Assembly (NCBI RefSeq): GCF_000025705.1
Contig: NC_013959.1
Coordinates: forward strand, 124,001-188,000
DNA length: 64,000 nt
Direction: 5' to 3'
Source: Sideroxydans lithotrophicus ES-1
GTDB lineage: Bacteria > Pseudomonadota > Gammaproteobacteria > Burkholderiales > Gallionellaceae
Under the pieces are notes generated by a model. That model was not told the DNA's origin, made no database searches, and was given only the letters and a program-made list of their open reading frames with translations. The position numbers and the translations under genes were made by a program. This document shows, piece by piece, positions 11,345 through 21,146 of this stretch (positions are counted from its first letter, which is position 1; each line of letters begins with the position of its first letter).

Positions 11345-12205
11345 ATGCCAGATCCAGATATTGCTGAAATCGACGACTCAGCGATCTATAAGGCAGTGCT
11401 CCTGAGTTCGGAGCGCATCACGCCGGAGTCTTCGCGCGAAGAGATCAGGCAACTGGTCTTTCGTACCGACGACCTGGACTTCGACGGCAAGGTGGGTAGT
11501 TGTGTGCGTGTCCTTGCGCCCGGCCAGTATGGCAATCGCTATCACAAACGGTTCTACCTGATCGCCGACCACGATCACCAGTCTCCCGATGCGGCCGAGT
11601 TCGCGTTGTGCGTGCGGCGCTGCTTCTATACCGACGAGGTAAATGGCGAAGAATATGAGGGTATCGCCTCCAACTACCTGTGCGATCTGAAGCCGGGAAG
11701 TAGCATCGAGTTTTCCGGTCCGGTCGGCTACCCGTTCGTCATCCCTGCAAACCAGAGTGCGAGCCTGCTGATGATCGGCATGGGCACGGGCATCGCACCG
11801 TTCAGGGGATTGATACGCATGCTCTATGAGCAGCATGGGGGCTGGAAAGGCAAGGTACGTCTGTTTCACGGCGCACGCACAGGCCTGGAGATGCCGTACT
11901 TGAACGATGCGAACAACGATCTGGGCAACTATTTCGACCAGCCGACGTTCAAGGCTTTTCAGGCTGTCAGCCCGCGCCCGATGTTCGATGCTCCGGTGGC
12001 CCTGGACAATGCGCTCGAACAGAATGCGGCAGAGGTTTGGGAGATCATCAACAGTCCGGACAGCCGCATCTATGTGGCGGGCCAGTCGCAGATGCACACC
12101 CTGATAGACAAGGCGATGACCAGCATCGCCGGATCGTCGGATGCCTGGCTATCGAAACGAAACGAGCTGGTCGCTGCTGGCCGCTGGCAGGAAGTGCTCT
12201 ATTAG
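11345..12205 (+). CDS. Ferredoxin-NADP reductase-like flavoprotein
   Basis: This 286-residue protein has the two-domain plan of plant-type ferredoxin-NADP+ reductases. An FAD-binding barrel (about 20-140) includes the RFYLIAD strand near residue 72. An NADP domain starts with LLMIGMGTGIAPFRGLIRML near 140, the GTGIAPFRG loop being diagnostic. It continues with RLFHGAR and IYVAGQSQMH, and ends in an aromatic Tyr (QEVLY), which stacks on the flavin in this family. It may supply reduced ferredoxin to the assimilatory reductases further downstream, but that link is inference. The ribosome site is AAGGGG at 11333. Confidence 0.85.
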   Translation: MPDPDIAEIDDSAIYKAVLLSSERITPESSREEIRQLVFRTDDLDFDGKVGSCVRVLAPGQYGNRYHKRFYLIADHDHQSPDAAEFALCVRRCFYTDEVNGEEYEGIASNYLCDLKPGSSIEFSGPVGYPFVIPANQSASLLMIGMGTGIAPFRGLIRMLYEQHGGWKGKVRLFHGARTGLEMPYLNDANNDLGNYFDQPTFKAFQAVSPRPMFDAPVALDNALEQNAAEVWEIINSPDSRIYVAGQSQMHTLIDKAMTSIAGSSDAWLSKRNELVAAGRWQEVLY

Positions 12206-12215
12206 CCAGCGCAGA

Positions 12216-12845
12216 CTAGATGACTGGCGGAGCCGGGTCAACCACCGGCAACCGCAGTAGCTTCCGGATAGCGACAAGCACCAGCAACACCACCGCCAGG
12301 CTGGAAACAAATCCCGCCAGCACGTCAGCCGGGAAATGCGCCCCCAGGTTCACCCTGGAGATTCCGACCCATGCCACGAAACACACCCCTGCTACTCGCC
12401 ACTTGCGCTTCAGCACCGGCCACAGGCTGGCGGTCACCAGCATGGCAAAAGACGAGTGTCCGCTGGGCAGACTGTGGTGATATTCCGGAATGCCGATGAC
12501 ATTCACCGTTCCCGGCAACAACGCCAGCGGTGGTCGTGAGAAATCGAGCATGGGTTTTATATATCCCAGTAACAGCCCGTCCAGCAAATAGGCGATGGTG
12601 AACACCGCGACTACCGACATCCAGCGCGTTGCTTGCAATTGATAGTGCCGATGATCCTGGTCGGGCCTGTTGACCGCGACCAGCGCAAACAACGTCAGCA
12701 ATGCAAGGTAGGGGATGAACAGGTTATGGTCTCCCAGCGCGGTGCCGAGCAACATGACTTTATCCAGCCATTCGAACCTGATGTCGTTGATCGCGTGGAA
12801 CAGCCAGACGTTGGCACCGCCCCAGTCGTAAAAGATCTCCTTCAT
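12216..12845 (-). CDS. PAP2-family membrane phosphatase
   Basis: An integral membrane phosphatase of the PAP2 superfamily (acid phosphatase / lipid phosphatase). The three-part signature is present: KPMLDFSRPP near residue 97, SLPSGHSS with the catalytic His near 125, and SRVNLGAHFPADV with the nucleophilic His near 167. Five or six hydrophobic segments surround them. Likely substrates are undecaprenyl pyrophosphate or phosphatidyl phosphates; the sequence does not decide. It is transcribed toward the FNR-like gene, with only 10 bases between the two stops, and it follows the DUF4337 gene by 12 bases. Confidence 0.88.
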   Translation of the reverse strand: MKEIFYDWGGANVWLFHAINDIRFEWLDKVMLLGTALGDHNLFIPYLALLTLFALVAVNRPDQDHRHYQLQATRWMSVVAVFTIAYLLDGLLLGYIKPMLDFSRPPLALLPGTVNVIGIPEYHHSLPSGHSSFAMLVTASLWPVLKRKWRVAGVCFVAWVGISRVNLGAHFPADVLAGFVSSLAVVLLVLVAIRKLLRLPVVDPAPPVI

Positions 12846-12857
12846 TTCGATCCCGGC

Positions 12858-13424
12858 TTAAGCGGCAAGCGCCAGGCCCCACATCACCAGGCCGCCTGCG
12901 GCCGATACGCCCGCCAAAGCAAACAGCCATTTCTTGCGCGTCAAAACCGTGATGGATGCCAGCGAGATGGCGATCTGGATCAGCGTCATGGCTTGCGCCA
13001 ATTTATGATGCGGATGCATCAGATGATCGCTTTCCTCGTTGGCTTTTTCCGATTCTGCCTCCAGTGCTTCGGCCTTGGCCTTGATCTCTTTCTTGTCGTT
13101 CTCGTATTTCTCGATCTGGGTCTTGTAATAGTCACGCTTGCTCGCCGGCGCCAGATCGGAAGCGAGTTCCATCAAGTGCCCCTTGTTGCTTTTGGCCTGA
13201 TAGAAGCTCCATTGGTCGGAGGCCTGGGTCTTTTTCAGTACGGCCTCGTTCTTGAACAACATGGCCTGATTCTGGGTATCGCCGCCCTGATAGCTGACGA
13301 TCGCGCCAACCGAGGCCAGGATCGCGGTAAAGATCGCGACCTGGCCGCTGAGCTTGTCGCCGCTATGCGCGCCGTGCTCCACCGCATGGTCGTGGGCACC
13401 GTGAACATGAAATCCTTCTGACAT
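12858..13424 (-). CDS. DUF4337 membrane protein
   Basis: A 188-residue protein of the DUF4337 type, function unknown. The N-terminus is His-rich (HVHGAHDHAVEHGAH). A first membrane helix follows (about 28-45), then a long charged, probably coiled-coil region (residues 75-135, EKYENDKKEIKAKAEALEAE), and two C-terminal membrane helices. I chose the start at 13424 because AAGGAA precedes it and the family begins there; the frame extends 69 codons further upstream without family-like sequence. It probably forms an operon with the PAP2 gene. Confidence 0.8.
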   Translation of the reverse strand: MSEGFHVHGAHDHAVEHGAHSGDKLSGQVAIFTAILASVGAIVSYQGGDTQNQAMLFKNEAVLKKTQASDQWSFYQAKSNKGHLMELASDLAPASKRDYYKTQIEKYENDKKEIKAKAEALEAESEKANEESDHLMHPHHKLAQAMTLIQIAISLASITVLTRKKWLFALAGVSAAGGLVMWGLALAA

Positions 13425-13655
13425 GGTATTTCCTTGAAAGTGGGTATGAAAACAGGCGCGCATTCTATACCCGGAAACATGGATGTGTAGCGAGGGTAAA
13501 CCGCGATGACAGCCATGGTATTCAACCGATCGAGCGATGCTGCAGGAGTCGTACAGCAGTAGAATGAATCCTGCATTTTTGCAGGCCCCCGACAGGCTGC
13601 CGCAATACATGTAACTTGAATCGGCGTTCACCGGATCTTCACAGGAGTCACAGCC

Positions 13656-14690
13656 ATGCGATATCGATTACTTGGTAACACCGGCCTCTATGTTTCCGAG
13701 TTGTGTCTGGGAACCATGACTTTCGGGGCAAAGGGTTTTTGGGAAGTGATGGGCGGCCTGCAGCAGGCCGATGTCGACCAACTGGTGAGTGCCTCCTTCG
13801 ACCACGGCGTCAATTTTTTCGATACCGCCAATGTCTATTCGCTGGGTGAATCGGAGAAACTGCTTGGCCAGTCGATCAGGAATCTGGGGCTGCGGCGGGA
13901 CGAGATCGTGGTTGCCACAAAATCCACGGGCATCATGAATGAGCTTCCCAACGGCCGCGGGCAATCGCGTTTCCATCTCTTCAACGAAGTCGATGCGAGT
14001 CTGAAGCGCCTGCAGCTGGACCATATCGATCTTTACCAGCTTCACGGATTCGACCCGCTCACCCCGTTCGAAGAGTCGTTGTCCGCGCTCAACGATCTGG
14101 TGCGATCGGGGAAGGTCCGCTACATCGGCCTGTGCAATATGGCGGCATGGCAGATCATGAAGGCGTTGGGGGTATCCAGGCTCAATGGCTGGAGCGAGTT
14201 TGCGAGTGTGCAGGCTTATTACTCGATCGCCGGGCGGGATCTTGAACGCGAGATATTCCCTCTGTTGCAGGACCAGAGACTGGGCCTGATGGTCTGGAGT
14301 CCGCTTGCGGGCGGGTTCCTGTCCGGAAAATTCAAACGCGGCAAAACGGCGCCTGCAGGCTCGCGCCGTACGGATTTCGATTTCCCGCCATTGGACAAAG
14401 AGAAAGCATTCGATTGCGTAGCGGCGATGGAGCCTGTCGCCAAGGCGCATGGCGTATCTGTCGCCCAGGTTGCCCTGGCATGGATACTGAGCAAACAACA
14501 GGTGTCGAGCATCATCATCGGCGCTCGCCGCATGGAGCAACTGAAAGACAATCTCGCATCCACGAAACTGGTGCTCACCGAAGAGGAGCTGAAGTCACTC
14601 GATGAGGCAAGCAAGCTGACCCAGGAATATCCAGGGTGGATGCTTGCGTTCCAGGGACAATACCGCGCGAAGCCGCCGGTGAAGGAATGA
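13656..14690 (+). CDS. Aldo/keto reductase
   Basis: A 344-residue NADPH-dependent oxidoreductase with a TIM-barrel fold. The catalytic tetrad can be placed: Asp and Tyr in FFDTANVYSLGESE (near 54-59), Lys in VVATKSTG (near 89), and His in DLYQLHGFD (near 131). The cofactor-binding segment near 220-290 (VWSPLAGGFLSGKFKRG, then IIIGARRMEQLKDNLAS) is typical. Substrate is not predictable. It has a GGAG ribosome site and stands alone between the DUF4337 gene, which is divergent, and argS. Confidence 0.92.
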   Translation: MRYRLLGNTGLYVSELCLGTMTFGAKGFWEVMGGLQQADVDQLVSASFDHGVNFFDTANVYSLGESEKLLGQSIRNLGLRRDEIVVATKSTGIMNELPNGRGQSRFHLFNEVDASLKRLQLDHIDLYQLHGFDPLTPFEESLSALNDLVRSGKVRYIGLCNMAAWQIMKALGVSRLNGWSEFASVQAYYSIAGRDLEREIFPLLQDQRLGLMVWSPLAGGFLSGKFKRGKTAPAGSRRTDFDFPPLDKEKAFDCVAAMEPVAKAHGVSVAQVALAWILSKQQVSSIIIGARRMEQLKDNLASTKLVLTEEELKSLDEASKLTQEYPGWMLAFQGQYRAKPPVKE

Positions 14691-14762
14691 TATAGGGTGA
14701 ATGCATTTCACCGGCAATGCAGCCAGCAGCTGATGCAGGGTCGAACGGCGGTTTCCAAATGC

Positions 14763-14768
14763 TATAAT
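14763..14768 (+). promoter_or_regulatory. Putative -10 element of argS
   Basis: TATAAT lies 28 bases before the argS ATG. A weak -35 (GTCGAA at 14740) is 17 bases upstream of it. The gap after the aldo/keto reductase gene is 105 bases, enough for a separate promoter. Confidence 0.5.
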
Positions 14769-14795
14769 CCGCGCCTCTTTTGAAGGTGCTGAGCA

Positions 14796-16472
14796 ATGTC
14801 CGCTGTCCTGAATTTCAAATCCCATTTATCCGAATTGTTCGCGCAGGCCCTGCGCGAAGTCGCGCCCGACCATAGCGGAGCGACCGTGCTGATCGAACGC
14901 CCCAAGCAGGCATCGCATGGCGATTACGCCTGCAACCTGGCGATGCAACTGGCCAAGCCGCTGCGCAAATCGCCGCGCGACATCGCCAATGCGCTGATCG
15001 CGGCGCTGCCTAAATCCGACGTGATCGAAAAGGTGGAGATCGCGGGTGCAGGCTTCATCAATGTATTCATCACCACTGCCGCGAAGCAGGACGTAGTGCA
15101 CGGCGTGCTGCAGGCAGGTGCGGGCTACGGCCATGTGCATGTCGGCGGCGGACGCAAGGTCGGCGTGGAGTTTGTCTCCGCCAATCCGACCGGGCCGCTG
15201 CATGTAGGCCATGGTCGCGGGGCTGCGGTGGGCGATTGCCTGTGCAACGTGCTGCATGCGGCCGGCTGGAATGTGACGCGCGAGTTCTACTACAACGATG
15301 CGGGCGTGCAGATCGACAACCTGACTCTCTCGGTGCAGTTGCGCTGCAAGGGCATCACTCCGGACGATCCGTCCTGGCCTGAATCGGGTTATCGCGGCGA
15401 TTACATCGTCGATGTGGCCAAGTCCTACATGGCGAAGGAAACGGTCGAGGCCGACGATCAGCACATCACCGGCAAGGGCGACGTGAACGATGCCGAAGCG
15501 ATCCGTCATTTCGCTGTGGCCTATCTGCGACGCGAGCAGGATCTGGATCTGCGTGCCTTCGAGGTGGAGTTCGACGTGTTCTCGCTGGAGTCCGCGCTGT
15601 ATACCGACGGCAAGGTGGAAGAGACGGTGCAGAAGCTCATCGCCAGCGGCCATACTTACGAGCAGGACGATGCACTGTGGCTGCGCACTACCGATTTCGG
15701 CGATGACAAGGACCGCGTGATGCGCAAGAGCGACGGCGGCTATACCTACTTCGTGCCGGACGTGGCCTACCATCTGGACAAGTGGCGGCGCGGCTTCGAG
15801 CGCGTCATCAACGAGCAGGGTTCCGACCACCACAGCACGATCACGCGGGTGCGTGCCGGACTGCAAGCCCTGGATGCGGGTATCCCCAAAGGCTGGCCAG
15901 ACTATGTGCTGCACCAGATGGTGACGGTGCTGAAGAACGGCGAAGAGGTGAAGATCTCCAAACGCGCCGGCAGCTATGTGACGCTGCGCGACCTGATCGA
16001 CGAAGTGGGCTGCGACGCCACGCGTTACTTCCTGGCTGCGCGCCATCCCGATTCGCAGCTGGTGTTCGACATCGACCTGGCCAAATCGCAAAGCAACGAT
16101 AACCCGGTGTACTACATCCAGTATGCCCATGCCCGCATCAGTACGGTGCTGGCGCAATGGAATGGCGACCGCCTTGCGCTGTTGCACGCCGATGTCGGCG
16201 TGCTGGACAGCGAGTACGAGACGCAGTTGCTGCAGCGCATGATCGACTTCCCGCAGGTGATCGAAACCGCCGCCGAAGACCTGGCGCCGCACCTGGTTGC
16301 GTTCTACCTGAAAGAATTGGCGGCCGATTTTCACAGCTACTATAATGCTTCGCGCTTTCTGGTCGAGGACGAGAAGCTGAAGCTGGCGCGCCTGGCATTG
16401 ATTGCCGCGGTGGCGCAAGTACTGAAGAACGGGCTGGCCTTATTGGGCGTCTCGGCACCCGAAAAGATGTAA
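14796..16472 (+). CDS. argS: Arginyl-tRNA synthetase
   Basis: This class I synthetase charges tRNA-Arg in the cytoplasm. Its 558 residues fit the family. The N-terminal tRNA-recognition domain (1-115) precedes the HIGH-like motif in [17 protein letters not shown] (HVGH near 137). The KMSKS-like loop is [17 protein letters not shown] near 390. The C-terminal anticodon-binding DALR domain (about 440-558) contains [20 protein letters not shown]. The one tRNA-Arg of the window (37.27 kb) is a natural substrate, but the two are not linked in an operon. A SPOR-domain gene follows after 24 bases. Confidence 0.97.
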   Translation: MSAVLNFKSHLSELFAQALREVAPDHSGATVLIERPKQASHGDYACNLAMQLAKPLRKSPRDIANALIAALPKSDVIEKVEIAGAGFINVFITTAAKQDVVHGVLQAGAGYGHVHVGGGRKVGVEFVSANPTGPLHVGHGRGAAVGDCLCNVLHAAGWNVTREFYYNDAGVQIDNLTLSVQLRCKGITPDDPSWPESGYRGDYIVDVAKSYMAKETVEADDQHITGKGDVNDAEAIRHFAVAYLRREQDLDLRAFEVEFDVFSLESALYTDGKVEETVQKLIASGHTYEQDDALWLRTTDFGDDKDRVMRKSDGGYTYFVPDVAYHLDKWRRGFERVINEQGSDHHSTITRVRAGLQALDAGIPKGWPDYVLHQMVTVLKNGEEVKISKRAGSYVTLRDLIDEVGCDATRYFLAARHPDSQLVFDIDLAKSQSNDNPVYYIQYAHARISTVLAQWNGDRLALLHADVGVLDSEYETQLLQRMIDFPQVIETAAEDLAPHLVAFYLKELAADFHSYYNASRFLVEDEKLKLARLALIAAVAQVLKNGLALLGVSAPEKM

Positions 16473-16496
16473 GCAGCAAAGACAAAAGGAAAGATC

Positions 16497-17075
16497 ATGA
16501 GCGGGGATAAAGGCAAGGTAGTCGCAGGCGTGTTCATCGGCATGGTGCTTGGCATCACCGCTGCGGGCGCCGTTGCGTGGTATATGGTGAACAAGAACCC
16601 GACGGCGTTCGTCAACAAGGATCAGGCCAAGCCTGCTCCGCAAGTGCCTCCGCCGCTGGCGACTGCACCGACGATCATTCCGCCTCTTGCGACATCCGGT
16701 GTCGCCGCACCCCAACAGCATTTTGAATTCTACAAAGAGCTGACCGACAAATCGGACAATACGGCGCGTGGCAGCAATGCCAAATCCGTACAGAAACCAA
16801 AACAGCCCGCGGCGACAAAGCCGGCATCGGTCCCATCAGCTGCGAAAACGTATTTCTTGCAAGCAGGGTCATTCCAGAATGTCGATGATGCCGAGAAACT
16901 AAAAGCCAAGCTGGCACTCTCAGGTTTCGAGGCCAGCCTGCAAACGGTGAACATCCCGGACAAGGGTGTCTGGCATCGCGTGCGCCTCGGTCCGTATAAC
17001 AACGACGAGGCGGGCAAAACCATTTCGGCGTTGAAACAGAACGGCATTATCGCCACCCAACTACACGCCCAGTGA
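16497..17075 (+). CDS. SPOR-domain cell-division-type membrane protein
   Basis: A 192-residue bitopic protein. One N-terminal membrane helix (about 10-32, VAGVFIGMVLGITAAGAVAW) is followed by a Pro/Ala/Lys-rich linker and a C-terminal SPOR domain (about 118-192). The SPOR pattern is clear in TYFLQAGSFQNVDDAEKLKA and VWHRVRLGPYNNDEAGKT. SPOR domains bind denuded glycan strands at the septum, so it is FtsN-like in build. It lies between argS and dsbA, an order I associate with betaproteobacteria. RBS AAAGGA lies just upstream. Confidence 0.88.
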   Translation: MSGDKGKVVAGVFIGMVLGITAAGAVAWYMVNKNPTAFVNKDQAKPAPQVPPPLATAPTIIPPLATSGVAAPQQHFEFYKELTDKSDNTARGSNAKSVQKPKQPAATKPASVPSAAKTYFLQAGSFQNVDDAEKLKAKLALSGFEASLQTVNIPDKGVWHRVRLGPYNNDEAGKTISALKQNGIIATQLHAQ

Positions 17076-17106
17076 AAGGGCAATGTGATTCGATAAGGAG
17101 ACGAGC

Positions 17107-17727
17107 ATGAGATTCTTGAAGCAGATCGTGACAGTGTTGACATTGCTATGCGCGACCTATGCGCATGCCGAAGTGGTGGCAGGCAGGGATTACAAGTTGT
17201 TGAATCCGCCGCAGCCGACCAGCAGCGGCAAGAAGGTCGAAGTGCTGGAGTTCTTTTTCTACGGCTGCCCACACTGTTATCACCTGCACCCGCTGATCAG
17301 CGCGTGGGAAAAGAAGATGCCCAAGGATGTCGATTTCCAGTACGTCCCGACCATATTCAACGAAGGCTGGGAGCCTATGGCGCATACTTATTATGCGCTG
17401 GAAGCGATGGGCAAGATCAGGCAGCTGCACGATGCGCTGTTCCAGGCATGGAATGAGAATGTCGATCTGAGCGACGAAGCGCATATCTCCGAGTTCGTGG
17501 GTAAGCACGGTGTGGATCGGAACAGGTTCGACGCCGACTACAATTCCTTTACGGTATCGAGCAAGATCGCGCGCAGCAATCAACTGGTACAGAGCTTCAA
17601 CATACGCGGTACGCCTACCATTGCGGTGGATGGGAAATACATCATCAGCGGTCTGCAGCCGGAGGAAACCATCCGTGTGCTGGATGAAGTGATCAAGATC
17701 GCGCGCAAGGAACGCAACAGGCACTGA
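17107..17727 (+). CDS. dsbA: Thiol:disulfide interchange protein DsbA
   Basis: A periplasmic oxidase that introduces disulfides into exported proteins. The 206-residue precursor has a signal peptide (1-21, ending THA-type at YAHAE). The thioredoxin fold carries the CPHC active site in FFFYGCPHCYHLHP near residue 56, and a cis-proline loop in RGTPTIAV near 166. The inserted helical domain lies between them. Its stop overlaps the start of the following SDR gene by one base, so both are cotranscribed. Substrates in this window could include the Cys-rich secreted protein at 40.6 kb. Confidence 0.94.
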   Translation: MRFLKQIVTVLTLLCATYAHAEVVAGRDYKLLNPPQPTSSGKKVEVLEFFFYGCPHCYHLHPLISAWEKKMPKDVDFQYVPTIFNEGWEPMAHTYYALEAMGKIRQLHDALFQAWNENVDLSDEAHISEFVGKHGVDRNRFDADYNSFTVSSKIARSNQLVQSFNIRGTPTIAVDGKYIISGLQPEETIRVLDEVIKIARKERNRH

Positions 17728-18515
17728 TGAATGTTGCAAGGGGCGCCATCCCCAACAGCAGGCTGGTCATCAGCGGCGCGTCGAGCGGCATCGGTCTGGC
17801 CCTCGCGCGCCATTATCTTGAGCGCGGTGCAACCATTGCCACTTTCGCAAGGCGCGGCGAATTGCTGCAATCCCTTGCCGCACAGTTCCCCGGCAAAGTC
17901 TACTGCTATGTACTTGACGTGCGGGATGCTCCCGCGATCCAGCAGGCAGCGAAACACTTCATGTCGCATGTCGGCGTGCCTGACATCGTCATTGCCAATG
18001 CCGGAGTAAGTCGCGGCACACTCACCGAATATGCTGAAGACGAAGAGGTGTTCCAGAACATCATGGACATCAACGTGCTTGGCATGGTGAAGACCTTTCA
18101 GCCGTTTCTGATCCCGATGCGTGAAGCACGGCAGGGCACGCTGGTCGGCATCGCCAGCGTCGCTGGATTTCGCGGCCTTCCCGGCTCGGGTGCATATTCG
18201 GCATCCAAAGCGGCAGCGATCTCCTATCTGGAAAGTCTGCGAGTGGAATTGCGGGGCAGCGGCTTGAAGGTCGTTACGCTCTGTCCCGGATATATCAAGA
18301 CGCCAATGACCGACATAAATACTTATCCAATGCCTTTCATACTGGAAGCGGATGAAGCGGCCCGACGCATGGCGCGAGATATTGAACGCGGTACGTCATT
18401 TGCGGTCGTACCGTGGCGGATGGGGATCGTGGGTTGGATTTTGAAGTGCCTGCCGAATTGGTTGTATGACCTGGTTTTCAGCAAAGCGCCGCGCAAGACT
18501 CGTCGAACTGGATAG
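17727..18515 (+). CDS. Short-chain dehydrogenase/reductase
   Basis: A 262-residue NAD(P)-dependent SDR. The dinucleotide motif GASSGIGLALARHY lies at residues 14-27, NAGVSRG near 92, the catalytic serine in GIASVAGF near 142, and the YxxxK pair in GAYSASKAAAIS near 154-158. The C-terminal part has a hydrophobic, basic tail, as in SDRs acting on lipid-like substrates. The start codon overlaps the dsbA stop. Its role next to dsbA is unknown. Confidence 0.9.
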   Translation: MNVARGAIPNSRLVISGASSGIGLALARHYLERGATIATFARRGELLQSLAAQFPGKVYCYVLDVRDAPAIQQAAKHFMSHVGVPDIVIANAGVSRGTLTEYAEDEEVFQNIMDINVLGMVKTFQPFLIPMREARQGTLVGIASVAGFRGLPGSGAYSASKAAAISYLESLRVELRGSGLKVVTLCPGYIKTPMTDINTYPMPFILEADEAARRMARDIERGTSFAVVPWRMGIVGWILKCLPNWLYDLVFSKAPRKTRRTG

Positions 18516-18687
18516 GCTTCACCGCCTATATCACTGGGTTATTTTCCGGCTGAATGATTCTAGGGGGTTACATCATTCATAGCCATAAAGGTAATCAACG
18601 CCTACCCATTTGACCCATTGCATGTGAGGTTATGCGAGCGTAGTATTCACAAGTTTTTTACAATCGGCAATATTCTCAAGGAGCGCA

Positions 18688-19203
18688 ATGATGGAGAACG
18701 AGGCTTTGAGCAGCAATGACCGAAGAGATTTTTTGGTCAAACTGACTTCAGTGGTTGGCGGTGCAGGAGTGGCAGCAGCCTGTGTGCCGTTCGTGGCAAG
18801 TATGAACCCCAGTTCCGATGTTTTGGCCAAGGGCGTGACTGAAGTCGATCTGACCGGCATTCCACCAGGCGGTTTGCGCACCGTGGCGTGGCAGGGGAAG
18901 CCGGTATTCATTTTGCGCCGTACACCGGATGAGGTCAAAGCATCTGAAGCCACCGATGGAACGATCGATCCGGAAGCGGATAGCAAACGCGTAAAGAATC
19001 CCGAATGGCTGGTCGTGATCGGCGTCTGTACACACATGGGTTGTGTGCCGAACAAGGAGGGCGAGGGCTTCGTCTGCCACTGCCACGGCAGCCAATACGA
19101 CGATAGCGGTCGCGTTGTGCGTGGCCCGGCACCGAAGAATCTTGAAGTACCGCCGTATCACTTCATTGCGGAAAACAAGATACTCATCGGCAAAGCAGCT
19201 TAG
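18688..19203 (+). CDS. petA: Ubiquinol-cytochrome c reductase, Rieske iron-sulfur subunit
   Basis: This is the Rieske [2Fe-2S] protein of the cytochrome bc1 complex, which takes electrons from ubiquinol at the Qo site. The 171-residue protein has an N-terminal twin-arginine signal-anchor (DRRDFLVKL, residues 11-19) and a membrane helix to about residue 40. The cluster ligands are in CTHMGC (114-119) and CHCHGS (130-135). RBS AAGGAG precedes the start. A possible -35 TTGACC lies at 18610. It is the first gene of petABC, with 11 bases to petB. Confidence 0.96.
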   Translation: MMENEALSSNDRRDFLVKLTSVVGGAGVAAACVPFVASMNPSSDVLAKGVTEVDLTGIPPGGLRTVAWQGKPVFILRRTPDEVKASEATDGTIDPEADSKRVKNPEWLVVIGVCTHMGCVPNKEGEGFVCHCHGSQYDDSGRVVRGPAPKNLEVPPYHFIAENKILIGKAA

Positions 19204-19214
19204 GAGACCAACCC

Positions 19215-20453
19215 ATGAAAACAAAAGTTATGAAATGGATAGACCGGCGTTTCCCGCTCACCAGCTTCATCGAGCATGACCTGACGGGTTATCCGACACC
19301 GCGCAACCTCAGCTATTGGTGGAACTTCGGCTTTCTCGCCGGCATCGTGCTGGTGCTGCAAGTCGCTACCGGCATCTTCCTGGCGTTCCAGTACAAACCC
19401 GATACCAGCCTCGCATTCGACTCCATCCAGCACATCATGCGCGACGTGAACTTCGGTTGGCTGTTGCGCTACATGCATGCGATGGGCGCTTCGGCATTCT
19501 TCTTCGTCATCTTCGTCCACATGGCGCGTACCCTGTACTACGGTTCGTATCGCGCACCGCGCGAATTGCTGTGGTGGACAGGTCAGGGGCTGCTGCTGTT
19601 GCTGATGGCGACGGCCTTCATGGGTTATCTGTTGCCGTGGGGACAAATGTCCTATTGGGGTGCGACGGTCATCACCAATCTGTTCCGCGCAACTCCCTTT
19701 ATCGGAGAACAAGTGGTTGTCTGGTTACGCGGTGATTTCACTGTAGGCGACGACACGCTGACGCGTTTCTTTGCTTTGCACTATCTGTTCCCGTTCATCA
19801 TCATCGGCGCGGTAGTGATACATCTGGTAGCCCTGCATACGGTGAAGAGCAGCAACCCCAGCGGTATCGACCTTGCTGACAAGGACAACATCCCGTTCCA
19901 TCCCTATTTCACTGCCAAGGATCTCTATGGTCTGGGATTGTTCCTGATCGTTTATAGCGTGTTCGTGTTCTTCATACCGAACAGCCTGATCGAACCGGCC
20001 AACAATATTCCGGCCAATCCGATGATGACACCGAACCACATCGTGCCCGAATGGTATTTCCTGCCGTTCTACGCGATTCTGCGATCGGTTCCCAGTCTGG
20101 TCGGCGGCGTGGTGGCGATGGGATTGTCGGTGATGATCTTTGCCTTCATGCCGTACCTGGACCGTTCGCGCATACCCGGCGGCGCGCGCTATCGCCCCTT
20201 CTACCGGATTCAGTTCTACCTCTTCCTGGTGGATATGCTGGTGCTGGGCTATGTCGGATATGTTCCTCCGACCAGCCAGACCATCCTGCTCGGCCAGGTG
20301 GCGACGGTATGGTACTTCTGCTCATTCTTCTTCCTGCCGTTCTTGTCCAAGGTCGAAGAACGCAAGTTGATGCAAAAAGGCTTGCCCCAGGAGGTGAAGG
20401 CGCTGATCGAGAGCGAAAAACTTCAGAAAAGCATTCAAGGAGACATGCAGTGA
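19215..20453 (+). CDS. petB: Ubiquinol-cytochrome c reductase, cytochrome b subunit
   Basis: Cytochrome b of the bc1 complex, 412 residues with about eight membrane helices. The two haems are held by paired histidines: HAMGASAFFFVIFVH (helix B, near 83-97) and the later FALHYLFPF ... VIHLVALH (helix D, near 184-205). The Qo-site motif PEWYFLPFYAILRS lies near residue 278. The N-terminal SYWWNFGFLAG helix is typical. The stop overlaps the GTG start of petC (GTGA), so translation is coupled. Confidence 0.97.
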   Translation: MKTKVMKWIDRRFPLTSFIEHDLTGYPTPRNLSYWWNFGFLAGIVLVLQVATGIFLAFQYKPDTSLAFDSIQHIMRDVNFGWLLRYMHAMGASAFFFVIFVHMARTLYYGSYRAPRELLWWTGQGLLLLLMATAFMGYLLPWGQMSYWGATVITNLFRATPFIGEQVVVWLRGDFTVGDDTLTRFFALHYLFPFIIIGAVVIHLVALHTVKSSNPSGIDLADKDNIPFHPYFTAKDLYGLGLFLIVYSVFVFFIPNSLIEPANNIPANPMMTPNHIVPEWYFLPFYAILRSVPSLVGGVVAMGLSVMIFAFMPYLDRSRIPGGARYRPFYRIQFYLFLVDMLVLGYVGYVPPTSQTILLGQVATVWYFCSFFFLPFLSKVEERKLMQKGLPQEVKALIESEKLQKSIQGDMQ

Positions 20454-21091
20454 AAAAGCTCATAACAATATTGGCTTCGTGCTGTATCGCTACGTCGGTG
20501 ATGGCTTCGGAAGCAGAACTGGAAACAGTCAAGGTGGGCAATGATGCGCAGACGCTGGAACGGGGCATTGACGGCTTCATGACCAACTGTCATTCATGCC
20601 ATAGTCTGAAGTATGTCAAATTCCGGAATCTGGTCGAGATCGGCATAGACAAGGCGAAAGTGGACGCATGGCGCGCAGACCAGCCGCTGGAATCGCCCAT
20701 AATGTCGCAGATGTCGGAAAGCGATGCTGCGCAGGCTTTCGGCAAGGCACCGCCGGACCTGAGCCTGATGACCAGTGCGCGCGAGGGTGGGGTGAACTAT
20801 GTCTATTCCTATCTGCTGGGCTACTACGTTACGCCTGAGGGTTTGACTGGCAACCACTATTATCCGCCGACCAAGATGCCCGACATACTCGGCATGAGCA
20901 TGACCACCGATGCGGCCAAGCGTACCGAGATACAAGGTACGGCGCGCAACATCGTATCGTTCCTGAATTGGGCGGCAGATCCGCATGCAGGAGAGCGTAT
21001 TCGTCTGGGTTACTATGTGATCGCGTACTTGATCGTGTTGACGACGTTGCTCTACTTCGTCAAGAAACAGGTCTGGTCAAAGTTGAAATAA
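20450..21091 (+). CDS. petC: Ubiquinol-cytochrome c reductase, cytochrome c1 subunit
   Basis: Cytochrome c1 carries electrons from the Rieske protein to soluble cytochrome c in the periplasm. With the GTG start at 20450 the precursor has 213 residues. The signal peptide runs to MASEA (about 19). The haem attaches at CHSCH (residues 47-51), and the axial methionine is probably in PPTKMPDILGMS near 142. One C-terminal membrane anchor (IAYLIVLTTLLYFVKKQVW) ends the protein. The frame is open much further upstream inside petB, but a GTGA overlap with AAGGAG in front marks the real start. It is short for the family, which often has about 240 residues. Confidence 0.93.
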   Translation: MKKLITILASCCIATSVMASEAELETVKVGNDAQTLERGIDGFMTNCHSCHSLKYVKFRNLVEIGIDKAKVDAWRADQPLESPIMSQMSESDAAQAFGKAPPDLSLMTSAREGGVNYVYSYLLGYYVTPEGLTGNHYYPPTKMPDILGMSMTTDAAKRTEIQGTARNIVSFLNWAADPHAGERIRLGYYVIAYLIVLTTLLYFVKKQVWSKLK

Positions 21092-21146
21092 GCCTTCGAT
21101 GACTGACTGATTCGGAGATTCAAACAGGATCGGTGCAGGAAACAAC

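Noticed and set aside
20051-20449. Long upstream extension of petC inside petB
   Set aside because: The extra residues are out-of-frame petB. The GTG at 20450 with AAGGAG and a signal peptide right after it is the true start.
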